From Vanessa cardui (lineage: Eukaryota; Arthropoda; Insecta; Lepidoptera; Nymphalidae): 64,000 nt of DNA. The stretch spans positions 7,936,803 to 8,000,802 of the forward strand of contig NC_061129.1 in the NCBI RefSeq assembly GCF_905220365.1. The letters run 5' to 3'. The notes below the pieces were generated by a model, which saw only the letters and a list, made by a program, of their open reading frames with translations, searched no databases and had not been told where the DNA came from. A program made the position numbers and the translations under genes. Position 1 is the first letter of the stretch, and each line of letters opens with the position of its first letter. Positions 47,889 to 59,040 of this stretch are shown one piece after another.

Positions 47889-50427
47889 GGCTTGTTCATA
47901 CCGATATCGCTTCGAGTTGCGGAAAGACACGAATATCCTTTATGTTTAGCAGAAGTTATTTAAACTGACAGTTGTAAGCCTTTGTGTGAGAAAATTGAAT
48001 AATTCACGAGCTCGCATATTTTATTTTCGTAGTTCACGAAGTCAGTTGGCTTTCCTTGATATCACACCCAAGCACTGGCAGCTTACACTTGAACAAAATT
48101 GAATTTGCTTCTTTATAGTAACGACAAAAGTAAATTTACTTTTGTTACAATTTTAAAAGTACAACGATAAGTTGGAAATTATATTGATACAGTTAAAAAA
48201 TAATTTGTTATTTATTATTTTCTAACAACTAATAAACGAAACGCCTATTTACATACATATATGTACACTATACAGCGTGTTTGCCTTTTTATGATGTTTG
48301 CATAAAATCAAATTATGAAATGATTACATTTGAAAGTTTGCATATAAAACAATTATTAAATTGTAAGTTTGTTAATCTTCTGATTTGCTAATAAAGCATC
48401 GTCTTCAAATCAGCTATAAAAGTATGTACTATGTATAGATCAAAACACAACCCAATTTTAAGTACATATTTTCTTTATAAGGTCATATACGCTCGAATTG
48501 ATCCATCATTTATATAATACAGTTGTTAGGATCAAATTATTTCCGCTATACGTATATATATATATATATCTATATCTATTTATAAAGATAAAGCCGACGA
48601 CCGCAGCTGTCAAAGGCAGCTTAATAAGAAAACCTGTTGAAAAGAAAAATATATATGAAACGAAAAGTGCTCGAGTCTTCAGTCGCATGAACTTCGGACA
48701 AGGAGTACTTTGTACTCAGAGATTTTTAATTTTCCGGAATGAATTTCCTAAACACGTGCTTCCCTTGAATTGATTTTGGTATCGTCTGTCATTAACATAA
48801 ATATTGAATTTAGGTCCTGGTGATATTAGAAAAGTATACAATGCAGCAATTCTTATAGACCTCTAATATTTTATTACTCTACAATATTTAAACACTATAA
48901 AAAATATATTCAATATATTTAAATACATATGAATTCAGTTATATTCTCATCATTATTGGTATTTACTTTTGAGACATTGAATATTATATTAAAATATAAA
49001 ATGTTAATGTTCAAAAGATATAGTATATTTGAAGTCTATGGCAGTCAGCAATGCTTTAAGGTTGTAAAATGAAAAGTGGATAAAACAATTGCCCAAACGG
49101 TCGTACTTACGACTTTTGAATTTGTAAGTAGTACTTTATTATTATTGAAAACTTTAATTCATTTAGTATAAATGTAATGTTGTTAAATTTGCCACTATGA
49201 AGACAATAGCTTTTAGATATATACATATATTTTGCCGTCTCTGATGTTTTTATGGTCTTCATTGATTGCTAATATTGTGTCAAAGTATTTTTATTCTGTA
49301 AATATATATTCAGGTGTTACAGTTATGAAATATTTATATTTCACATTAAATATTTAATTAAAAGTTATTGTAAAGATTAAAGGCACTATACGCATATGTT
49401 AACTTTTATTGAATAATATATGGCATATAAGAAATAATAGCTGAAAATTTTAAAAACATAATAAGGTGTAACATTATGTAAGCCAAAGAAATTAGTTATA
49501 TTTTTGTAATTACTGTTCAATTACCTTATTAACTAGTAAACCATATCATTAAACATTCTTCCATCGATGTCTGTAAATATAAATTGAGAAATTAAATAAA
49601 TAATTATTCGATTTGTCTCATTCTTATTGGAATATTAACAAAACTGATATTTTTATTACTTTTAAGAATTATTACCCTAAGTATATGTAAGTATATTTGT
49701 TTTTTTTATAAATTAAAAGAATAAGTATTCTTCTTGAAAACTTGAGAATAGTTCACTAAACACAGCAAAAGTTATTGTATCGATATCAAAAGATTTCAAA
49801 TATGTTTCATATAAAAAAATAAATGGACTATTTTAATTTTTAAAGGGATTGTTTATCAGGTACTCGAACAAAAATATACTGTACAAAATTTCAGTCTCTT
49901 TATTAATAGAATATTTTTTAAAAATCCTAAATAAATGTTACTGATATTTGGACGGTAAATTGTTAAAAATGCACGTTTACAAAAGTTTTACAGTTCATTG
50001 TTATTTGAACGCCGCTTTAGCCAAAAAAAGGGCTGTAAGTTATATATCTATAAATGTGCGTTGAGTCGAAACTTTACAATCTTTAACAGCCAGCAACCCT
50101 TATTAGCGGCCAGAAACAAGTAGCTAGCCGTATATTATAATAAACAGATTAAAAATTGCTTTAATTTGATTTAGAAATCATTAGTGTACGTTGTGAATAA
50201 ACGTAACAAAATCATACCTGTGTACACCTGGCTGCGAAGAGGTGCGGCCAGATGCGTATGGATGCGTATAGATGTTGCCGTAAAGTGGACGACATTTTAT
50301 AGAAAAAAAATGTCATTGAATATTTGACGGAATATGAATTATTAATAATTTATTAATAATTATATTAATAGTTAAAAAATAGTAGCGAAAAAGTGATAGG
50401 CGACCTGGTAAATATAAATTCTCCTAA
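47889..50427. other. Intergenic DNA, nothing secure
   Basis: Mostly AT-rich. A plus-strand frame at 48498-48773 has a more balanced composition in its second half (VEKKNIYETKSARVFSRM) but no splice context or recognisable domain. I do not call it a gene. No RNA gene was seen. Confidence 0.4.
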
Positions 50428-50547
50428 TCTATACTTATAATAAATCTGTAGAGAGGCCATTTCTGTACATGAAATTTATTTAAAAAAAAAACTATCAAGG
50501 GATGATAAGGGATCGCTACTGGTGCCAAAAATGCAATCAGTAAAATT

Positions 50548-50588
<41 letters not shown>

Positions 50589-50837
50589 ATATTCGTTATA
50601 GAAACAAAAACTACTCGACGGATTTTAACGAAATTTGGCACAATTATTCTTCCTACTCCTGGGCAGGTTATAGTATACTTTTCATTACGCTACGATCAAT
50701 AGGAGTAGAGCAGTGAAGGGAAATATTGGGAAAACGGGAGAAGTTACTCCATTTTTTAAGCTTCCGTCGCGTGTGCAGCCTTAATGGTTAAAACTACTTA
50801 GAAATCATGTACGACACAAATGTTCTTAAATTATTAT
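50428..50837 (+). repeat. Helitron 5' leader, copy 1
   Basis: Copy 1 carries the intact TC terminus, a (GTCT)n run at 50551-50588 and ends at 'AAATTATTAT'. It is about 99% identical to copy 2 (51674-52066), which lacks the first ~14 bases and has one GTCT unit fewer. After copy 1 the sequence jumps into inverted Helitron 3' sequence. Confidence 0.92.
50551..50588. repeat. (GTCT)n microsatellite
   Basis: Tetranucleotide run in the Helitron leader. The paired run in copy 2 is at about 51784-51818. Confidence 0.95.
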
Positions 50838-51674
50838 GACTTCGTCCGCGTGGAATAGTGACTTCCGGCAGAAAAGTATAGATAGCTGTGCCTGTGACTT
50901 CGTCAACGTGTAACTCCTTGTGTGTTATTAAATTAAAATGTATTGGTAATATTATTTTCATCACGTTCACATGGGGCTTAAGTACCTATAGAACCAAAAT
51001 ACTTTAGCGCAAAGCTTCCGGGTAAACTATATTGAAAGTTGACCCGTCCGGCACGTGAACATAAAGATTTCTAGAACTGCTAACACGGGAAAGAGCAACG
51101 TATAACTGACCATGAGAGAAACAACTGACACCGAGATCTACTCCGGCAACATGAAAAGTCTGCCCTTGAGCCTTATTAATTGTCATTGCATAACACACCG
51201 AAACTGGGAATTGCGTCCTTTTAAATTGGAATGGAAAATTATTTGGTATTAAGGGTATTCTGGGAATAAAGACGGTTTCTCCTGCACCGCAACCTGTTAA
51301 AATTTGAGCCTCGATTATATTTTGTTGCAACTGGGTTACTTTTAGTCGAGTTCCATTGCAAAGTTTTGGTGGGTCTTAAATTTCGGAGTAGAATAATCGG
51401 AATGCCAATTTTTAAACAAATTTCGTGAGAAGGAAGTCCGGGCATATTTAAAGAATTTAAAAATTCTATCGGGTAATTAATAGTTTCTTGTTCATCGACC
51501 ATTCTATTTATTGATCTATAAACTTTGCTTTCCCCCTGTATGTTCGACAGTATTTTGTTATTAATCTCAGTTGCCTGATCATTGCGAGGAGTTAAAATAG
51601 ATCTTTCGCATAGCCAAGAATTGTCCCTATTCAATATATTTGTTACGTCACCGTAAACTGACGATATAAGATGT
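50838..51674 (-). pseudogene. Inverted copy of the Helitron helicase C-terminus and 3' region
   Basis: This is the reverse complement of 57053-57117 joined to 57482-58253, essentially identical. It lacks only the final 'GCGGGCAAAAGCTAG' of the terminus. It encodes the last part of the Pif1-like helicase: 'SWLCERSILTPRNDQATEIN' and, in another frame, 'CYAMTINKAQGQTFHVAGVD' and 'GQLYVALSRVSSSRNLYVHV' (helicase motifs V-VI). It has the same one-base frameshift as the other copies (51363-51378 region). It does not contain the LINE found in the main copy, so it preserves the empty target site. Confidence 0.93.
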
Positions 51675-51780
51675 AAATCTGTAGAGAGGCCATTTCTGTA
51701 CATGAAATTTATTTAAAAAAAAAACTATCAAGGGATGATAAGGGATCGCTACTGGTGCCAAAAAAGCAATCAGTAAAATT

Positions 51781-51817
<37 letters not shown>

Positions 51818-52066
51818 ATATTCGTTATAGAAACAAAAACTACTCGACGGATTTTAACGAAATTTGGCACAATTATTCTTCCTACTCCTGGGCAGGTTAT
51901 AGTATACTTTTCATTACGCTACGATCAATAGGAGTAGAGCAGTGAAGGGAAATATTGGGAAAACGGGAGAAGTTACTCCATTTTTTAAGCTTCCGTCGCG
52001 TGTGCAGCCTTAATGGTTAAAGCTACATAGAAATCATGTACGACACAAATGTTCTTAAATTATTAT
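51675..52066 (+). repeat. Helitron 5' leader, copy 2
   Basis: It matches copy 1 from 'AAATCTGTAGAGAGGCC' to 'TTCTTAAATTATTAT' with only a few substitutions. Unlike copy 1 it continues into sequence leading to the RepHel gene, so this is the original leader of the coding element. Confidence 0.92.
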
Positions 52067-53008
52067 ATAAAAATAAATTCCTCGACAGCATATGTCTATC
52101 TTTCATAGTTGACTCACAATAACACGTGAAACTTCCGGAAGCTTAGCAATTCGGCGCTTTCTGACTATATTTGTCTACTCTTACGTTTACAATACTCTCA
52201 TTCATCCCTAATTACAAAAGTTCACATTATTACCTATTCAATAAAAAAAAGAATCATGTAAATCGGTGTAGAAACACCAAAGTTATACATGAAATACGCT
52301 ATAAGTCATCGCGCGTGAATACAGAATCATGCCATAAGGATTATTTTTGTGTATCGGTTGCCGCGTTCGACGCGCTACGCCGCGGGAGGTATAAAAAGGC
52401 GGCGGGTCCGCGCGCGAGCTCCCCCACCGATTTCGTTCTGAGCCGAGGTGCGATCTCATAGGAGACACCCTCAGGACGAACTTTAGTTTTAATTTAGTTT
52501 TAATTTAGAGCCCCGCGCTCAACCTCAGGGCAGGGGACATTAGTTCTCGCCCGAAAGTCAGGTGACGCTGTGAAGGCCAGTAGGGCCAACAGCAATACAC
52601 AACACACAAAAAAAAAAAAAAGCGCGCGAGCTTCATACAATATTTGGCTGTTGATGCGAATAGACGTTTAGAGTGTTCGACCTTATTGACAGACAATAAT
52701 TGTTATTTACCAACCGTGCTTTTCAGCGCGACTTTTAGTCTGAGCATATTATTAGTTAAAATTTTATTTCTTTATAAGTGAAGTAGTAGTAGGTACGCAT
52801 TTTAGTTATTGTGGTAGTGTTTAATTATATTAATAGTTTATTTTCGTAATTATCATATAATAATAATTATTACTATATAAGTATATCATATAATTATTAC
52901 TATATATGTAAGTAGTGTTTAATTATATACCATATTTAGTTATTATATAATATTAATAGGTTTCGTAAGTGTAAGGTAGCTTTGGTTACTGTTGATTGAA
53001 AATACACA
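52067..53008 (+). promoter_or_regulatory. Helitron leader with GC-rich TATA promoter candidate
   Basis: A markedly GC-rich island (about 52300-52580) contains GGTATAAAAAGGCGGCGG, with TATAAAAA at 52390-52397. CGATTTCGTTCTGAGC lies about 30-45 bp downstream, a reasonable place for initiation. AT-rich leader then continues to the ATG at 53009. The composition differs sharply from the rest of the element, so it may be the Helitron's own promoter or a captured host promoter. No introns can be read with confidence. Confidence 0.5.
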
Positions 53009-56000
53009 ATGCCACCTAAAAAAAGACCATCTTTATCTCGAAATTCGAATTACGTCTCACAGCTGACCGCGAACGGCATGCATTATCTCGCGAGTCAGAA
53101 ACCTTCACTGAGAGGGAATTGCGTCTCACAGCTGACCGCGAACGGCATGCATTATCTCGCGAGTCAGAAACCTTCACTGAGAGGGAATTGCGTCTCACAG
53201 CTGACCGCGAACGTCATATATTGTCTCGCGAGTCAGAAACCTCCACTGAGAGGGAATTGCGTCTCACAGCTGACCGCGAACGTCATATTTTATCTCGAGA
53301 ATCTGAAACTTTTACTCAATATGAAGACCGTTTGACAAATGATAGGGTGCACCACAATATTATTAGATCTCTCGAAGATGAACATGAGCATGAACAACGA
53401 CTAGAGTCGGTACGCGAACATTACAATTCTTTGAGACAAGAACGATTAATAAGTTTGTCTAATGAAAGATTAAGAATCGAAAATATTCGGTCTCTTGAAA
53501 CGGACGAACAGCGAGAGGCCCGTCTTACTGCAGACAGATTTCGACATAGTCTTAATAACTTAGATGTATACATAGAAGACCAACCTAGAAATACGGTGGC
53601 ATGGTCCGACAAATATAAAAGTGGGTTTGCTTATAACCTCACAATTGATTACAAATCATCTTCTGTAATAGGCGATATGAACGTGGTATGTTCTTTTTGT
53701 AATGCTTCAAAGTGGAGTAAGGAGTCGGCTGGTTTCTGTTGTTCTGGAGGCAAAATAAATTTGCCTTCATTCGAAGACCCACCGGAACCTTTGAAATCAC
53801 TACTTTTGGGGGAACATGTGCAATCTAAACAGTTTTTTGACAACATTCGCACTTATAATAGTGCATTTCAGATGACATCCTTTGGTGCGCAACAAATCTC
53901 CGAAGGTCCTTTCATGCCTACTTTTAAGATACAAGGTCAAGTTTACCATTTGATAGGATCTCTTTTGCCTGAAGACCAACCTAAGTTTCTTCAAATATAT
54001 TTTGTATCCGACTACGACGAACAGTCGAATATAAGAAATCAATATTTCCCGAATTTAAATGCTGAACTCATTTCACAACTTCAGAACATGTTGCATCAGG
54101 TTAATTCGTATGTATGCAGTTTTAAATCGGCATTAGAAGCTCTTCCTGGAGATCATGATAACAATTATAAAATTGTTATAAATGCCGATAGGCGTCCAAC
54201 GCAGGAGCACCCTGGGCGTTACAATGCTCCATCCACGAATGAAGTTGCTGTGGTATTGGTCGACCAGGAATGTGATAGGCGTGATATCGTTATCCGTTCT
54301 AGAGACAATCGTTTGCAACGTATTTACGAAACCCACAGAGCTTACGACAGTTTGCAATATCCTTTGATATATTGTCGAGGGGAAGATGGTTATAATTTTG
54401 CTTTATACCAAACTGATCCGCGTACAGGCGCACCTATTTATAATAAAAAGATTTCATGCCTTCAATTTTACTGTTACCACTTGCAAGTAAGACGGAATAG
54501 GTTTGTATACTTGCAACGTTTTCGTGGCTTATTCAATCAGTTTATTTAGTTTACATACGATCTAATCAAAGGCAGCTGCGCGCTGAAGAATACGTGCACC
54601 TTCGCGACGCCATGCAGCAAGATAATGATACGGTGAATATGGGCCGTTTAGTTATTTTGCCCTCTTCTTTTACTGGTGGTCCACGCTACATGCACGAACG
54701 TACTCAAGATGCTTTTTGTTACGTGAGAAAATATGGACGTCCCGACTTATTTATTACTGTAACTACCAATCCTAAGTGGGATGAAATCACTCGGGAGCTT
54801 CTTGAGGGTCAAGCACCGCATGACCGTCATGATATCATCGCAAGAGTTTTTCATTTAAAATTAAAATCAATGATAGATCTACTTACCAAAGATAACATTT
54901 TTGGAGAATTATTATGTTACATGTATAGTGTTGAATGGCAAAAACGCGGCTTACCCCACGCACATATCCTGGTTTGGTTAAAAGATAAGGTTCGACCTAA
55001 TGATGTAGACAGTTTAATCAGTGCTGAAATTCCAAGTCCGATTGCAGATCCTGAGTTATACGACATTGTTAAATCTCATATGATACATGGTCCATGTGGT
55101 GTATTTAACGGAAATTCTCCTTGCATGCAAGACGGTCGTTGCACTAAAAGATATCCAAAAGCCTTAGTGGATGAAACTGTAACAGGACATGATGGATACC
55201 CATTATATCGTCGCCGTTCAAGAGATACTGGTGGTTTCACTGTTGAAAAGCGAGTATCTGGACAACAGGTTATTTTAGACAATAGGTGGGTCGTTCCGTA
55301 TTCTCCTGTGTTGTCCAGAGCATTTCAAGCTCACATAAATGTTGAAATGTGTAATAGTGTAGAGTCAATAAAATATATTTGTAAGTACATTAATAAGGGC
55401 AGTGACCAAGCTACATTTGCTTTGAGAAATGAACATGATGAAGTTACAAGATATCAGTCAGGCAGATATATAAGTTCTTCAGAAGCTGTGTGGCGGATCT
55501 TAAGTTTCAACATTCATGAAAGATTTCCACCTGTGACTCATCTGGATGTTCATCTTGAAGGTGGTCAACGTATATATTTCAACGCCGAAAATGTCACAGA
55601 ACGGTTAGAGAACCCTAGACAAACAACTTTATTAGCATTCTTTCGACTTTGCCAAACTGATGATTTTGCAAAATCTCTTTTATATGAGGAAGTTCCATCG
55701 TATTATACCTACGATAAGCAACGAGGTGTCTTTAATCGAAGACGCCGTGGCAGGCCTGTAGATGGTGAGTCAGGTATTTTCAAAGAACATGTTCTTGGCA
55801 GAGTATACGCCGTTCATCCTAACAACGCTGAGTGTTTCTATTTGCGATTATTATTACATACTGTGCGAGGACCAACCTCATTTATAGATTTGAGAAAAGT
55901 AGACGATGTTGTTTTTCCCACTTATCATGCAGCTTGCCAAGCGCGTCATTTGCTAGAAAATGATCAGCATTGGGATGACGCTTTAGCAGAATCCTGTGTT

Positions 56001-57117
56001 AGTGATAATCCAAGACGGTTACGTAATTTATTTGTAACATTACTCACATTTTGTAATTTGTCAGATGCTGTACAATTATGGGAAAAATATAAAAACAAAT
56101 TTTCAGAAGACTTTCTTAGAAATATATCTAACAACGATGAAGGCACAACTAATGATAATTTCCGTGATCTTGCCATAAATCAGTGCTTATTAGCTCTTCA
56201 GGATGAGTTAACAGCAGTTGGCGGTAAATCACTATGTGAATATGGTTTGCCAACACCAACCTCAGTCGGAGAAGTAACTAATAGGGAATATTCCGCAGAG
56301 ATTAGCTACAACTTAATGGATCTGCTGACAACATTAGAAAACGGTATCCCAATAATGACTGCAGAACAACGTTCAGTTTATGATCGCGTGTGCAGAAGTG
56401 TCCAAAATAATTTGGGAACAATATGGTTTTTAGATGCACTTGGAGGAACTGGAAAGACCTTTTTGACTAAATTAATATTGGCTTATGTTCGAAATCAACG
56501 TAAAATAGCTCTTGCCGTAGCTTCATCCGGGATAGCTGCAACATTGCTACCAGGAGGTAAAACGGCTCACACAATGTTCAAAATACCAATTGATTTAGAT
56601 TGCACGGAAAGTCCAACCTGTAGTATTTCAAGAAATAGTGACAAAGCTAAGGTATTACGCGAGTGTAATTTAATCATATGGGATGAATGTACGATGGCCC
56701 ATCGAAAAGCAGTAGAAGCAGTAGATAGAACTTTAAGGGATATAAGACAAAATGATCGACCAATGGGCGGTATCACGGTTTTATTTTGTGGTGATTTCCG
56801 ACAAACCTTACCGGTAATACCACGGGGAACCCGAGCTGATGAGGTTAGGGCTTGCCTGAAAAGCTCTTATTTGTGGCGTGATATACAGTCGGTGCATTTG
56901 ACTATAAACATGCGAGTGAGAACTGGAGATAACCCGGATGATAGTCAATTTTCTGATACATTATTAAAGATTGGTGAAGGTACCTATCCACAACTACACC
57001 AAGGAAAACTTATTCTGACGCCTGAATTATGTTGTATAGTGCAATCTCAATCACATCTTATATCGTCAGTTTACGGTGACGTAACAAATATATTGAATAG
57101 GGACAATTCTTGGCTAT
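53009..57117 (+). pseudogene. Helitron RepHel protein (Rep HUH/Y2 plus Pif1-like helicase), frameshifted
   Basis: The gene starts at ATG 53009 (MPPKKRPSLSRNSNY, typical Helitron start) but shifts frame almost at once into the frame open to 54549. That frame holds four 23-residue charged repeats, a Cys-rich finger-like patch (CSFCNASKW...GFCCSGGK) and the start of the Helitron-like N domain. A small deletion and frame change near 54540 loses a short stretch. The third frame, open from before 54594 to 57117, carries the Rep catalytic HAH (about 54957, LPHAHILVWL), the two-tyrosine motif YICKY (about 55374), Walker A GGTGKT (56442-56459) and Walker B WDE (about 56679). A LINE then cuts the helicase after 'NRDNSWL'. 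The protein would nick and unwind DNA for rolling-circle transposition. This copy is inactive. Confidence 0.93.
53053..53328 (+). repeat. Four tandem 69-bp coding repeats
   Basis: CGTCTCACAGCTGACCGCGA recurs at 53053, 53122, 53191 and 53260, exactly 69 bp apart. Each unit encodes 23 residues (LRLTADRERHALSRESETFT, then ERE), very rich in Arg and Glu, likely helical or coiled coil. Units 1-2 are almost identical at DNA level, and units 3 and 4 differ slightly (CGTCATAT instead of CGGCATGC). The fourth decays at its end. Confidence 0.93.
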
Positions 57118-57478
57118 TCCGCAGAAATTTTTAACTTTGCCGTTTAGTAAATTCAAATCGTTTGTTAAAAATACATTGGTAGAAAAAGCATACTATTCGA
57201 TACAAGATTTTGTAGATGATAAAAAAGCGTGGAGTTAATACCTGTTGACTTTCAAGCAGGATACATTAATTGAAATAATTGTATTTAATTAACATGACGT
57301 TGTATTTTTTAAATGTTAAAAAAGAGTAACTACTGAGTTTCTTGCCGGTTCTTCTCGGTAGAATCTACTTTCCGAACCGGTGGTAGCTTCACTTAATTGT
57401 AAAATGACGATTCAAAAGTGCTTATAAAAGCCTACTTGAATAAAGTTTATTTTGATTTTGATTTTTTGATTTTTGATT
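57118..57478 (+). mobile_element. 5'-truncated LINE inserted into the Helitron helicase gene
   Basis: The insertion is 361 bp. It begins with the last ~38 codons of a LINE ORF2 (QKFLTLPFSKFKSFVKNTLV ... DDKKAWS, stop TAA about 57237). The family's 3' UTR follows (CTACTTTCCGAACCGGTGGT), then a TTTTGAT-repeat tail. The flanks are TAT at 57115-57117 and 57479-57481, a minimal target-site duplication. The uninterrupted sequence in the inverted copy (TTGGCTATGCGAAAGATCT) proves the exact insertion point. Confidence 0.93.
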
Positions 57479-57481
57479 TAT

Positions 57482-58087
57482 ACGAAAGATCTATTTTAAC
57501 TCCTCGCAATGATCAGGCAACTGAGATTAATAACAAAATACTGTCGAACATACAGGGGGAAAGCAAAGTTTATAGATCAATAAATAGAATGGTCGATGAA
57601 CAAGAAACTATTAATTACCCGATAGAATTTTTAAATTCTTTAAATATGCCCGGACTTCCTTCTCACGAAATTTGTTTAAAAATTGGCATTCCGATTATTC
57701 TACTCCGAAATTTAAGACCCACCAAAACTTTGCAATGGAACTCGACTAAAAGTAACCCAGTTGCAACAAAATATAATCGAGGCTCAAATTTTAACAGGTT
57801 GCGGTGCAGGAGAAACCGTCTTTATTCCCAGAATACCCTTAATACCAAATAATTTTCCATTCCAATTTAAAAGGACGCAATTCCCAGTTTCGGTGTGTTA
57901 TGCAATGACAATTAATAAGGCTCAAGGGCAGACTTTTCATGTTGCCGGAGTAGATCTCGGTGTCAGTTGTTTCTCTCATGGTCAGTTATACGTTGCTCTT
58001 TCCCGTGTTAGCAGTTCTAGAAATCTTTATGTTCACGTGCCGGACGGGTCAACTTTCAATATAGTTTACCCGGAAGCTTTGCGCTAA
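57482..58087 (+). pseudogene. Helitron helicase C-terminus, main copy
   Basis: This continues the RepHel gene after the LINE. The first frame encodes 'RSILTPRNDQATEINNKILS' and 'GLPSHEICLKIGIPIILLRN'. A single extra base near 57715-57728 then shifts the frame. The second frame (57761-58087) encodes 'NIIEAQILTGCGAGETVFIP', 'YAMTINKAQGQTFHVAGVDL' and 'GQLYVALSRVSSSRNLYVHV', ending 'VYPEALR'. These are the C-terminal motifs of Pif1-like SF1B helicases. Confidence 0.92.
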
Positions 58088-58238
58088 AGTATTTTGGTTC
58101 TATAGGTACTTAAGCCCCATGTGAACGTGATGAAAATAATATTACCAATACATTTTAATTTAATAACACACAAGGAGTTACACGTTGACGAAGTCACAGG
58201 CACAGCTATCTATACTTTTCTGCCGGAAGTCACTATTC

Positions 58239-58268
58239 CACGCGGACGAAGTCGCGGGCAAAAGCTAG
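58239..58268 (+). repeat. Helitron 3' terminus: hairpin and CTAG
   Basis: CCACGCGGACGAAGTCGCGG folds as CGCGGAC / GTCGCG around GAA with one bulged base. AAAGCTAG follows at 58261-58268. A T follows, as expected for insertion between A and T. Confidence 0.9.
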
Positions 58269-58298
58269 TCATAAATATGTGTAAAAAACTGGTTTTTA

Positions 58299-58446
58299 GC
58301 AAACACTCGATGGTTACACTGAATCTGCAGCCGGATTTTCCAATATACAAACTTAGCAACGCATCGACAAAATTGATGATTTTAAAAGACTTAAAAAATG
58401 AGGACACCAATTCAATTGTAATTCAACTTAAAACTTTACTACTATA
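58299..58446 (+). other. Possible terminal coding exon remnant next to the Helitron
   Basis: After a GGTTTTTAG acceptor-like site an open frame reads HSMVTLNLQPDFPIYKLSNA through to 'IVIQLKTLLL' and TAA at 58444-58446. Its composition looks more protein-like than the surrounding frames, but I recognise no family. The open frame upstream (from 58121) is Helitron 3' sequence. An identical copy lies in the duplication (63187-63334). It may be the last exon of an unknown host gene, or chance. Confidence 0.25.
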
Positions 58447-59040
58447 AGTAAAAATAGAACCTAAAGTAGTATCTTTAATTTATTATATCTATTTATAAAC
58501 TCATAATTAAGTTGCGATTTATAAGTTCACTACCAGTGTCTTGAAAGGTTTATTTTGTAGAAATTGCGTATCAAAATATGATATCAAAATCACTCAAAAA
58601 ATCGTAAGCACCGGCTCTTACTATGAGCGCTTTTAGAATTGTCTAAATTAAATTCCAGAAACTAAGAAAGTAATTTCTTTTACGTTGCTTAAATAATTCC
58701 CTTTCAACTACCTACATATACATATGTCAATGTAAACTCGCCTTTGATTTTTTTTAATTCTTTAATTATACCTATGTGTTTAGTCAACAGATGACTATGT
58801 CACCCCCGTACAAGCAAAACACAATATCATCATACAATAATCAAAATCAAACGAACTTAACATCTAATTAACTCAATATTACATCACTACCATAATAATA
58901 TAATGCATCAATTAGTCTGTTTTATACAAGGTGTTAAAATCGAAACGGTAAACTTCTATTCACACATTTTAAATAATAGCGTAACTTCTTTTATTGATGG
59001 TACCGCTTGCAAACTATCACATATACCCACATCATATGTG
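58447..59040. other. Non-coding DNA, nothing recognised
   Basis: No gene or repeat family recognised. It is part of the duplicated segment. Confidence 0.4.

Larger units (their letters stand above)
50428..58268 (+). mobile_element. Large degenerate autonomous Helitron with rearranged 5' end
   Basis: The element starts with TCTATAC after an A at 50428. It ends with an imperfect hairpin (CGCGGACGAAGTCGCG) and AAAGCTAG at 58268 followed by T, the classic Helitron termini and insertion site. Inside are a duplicated 5' leader, an inverted copy of the last ~840 bp, a GC-rich promoter-like leader, a RepHel pseudogene and a LINE insertion. It is 7.8 kb. An intact Helitron would move by rolling-circle replication using its Rep/helicase protein. 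This copy cannot encode one. Confidence 0.88.

Noticed and set aside
48498..48773. 91-residue open frame between the receptor and the Helitron
   Set aside because: The first half is a TA-repeat translation. The second half has no recognisable domain or splice sites.
52171..52468. Overlapping open frames in the GC-rich Helitron leader
   Set aside because: They arise from GC-rich promoter-like sequence and show no domain or continuity with the RepHel frame.
53649..54357. Several minus-strand open frames over the Helitron gene
   Set aside because: They are antisense shadows of the RepHel coding sequence, which has clear Rep and helicase motifs on plus.
58121..58298. Start of a 108-residue frame as a real gene start
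   Set aside because: This part is the Helitron 3' region including the terminal hairpin and CTAG. Only the portion after 58299 is kept as a weak candidate.
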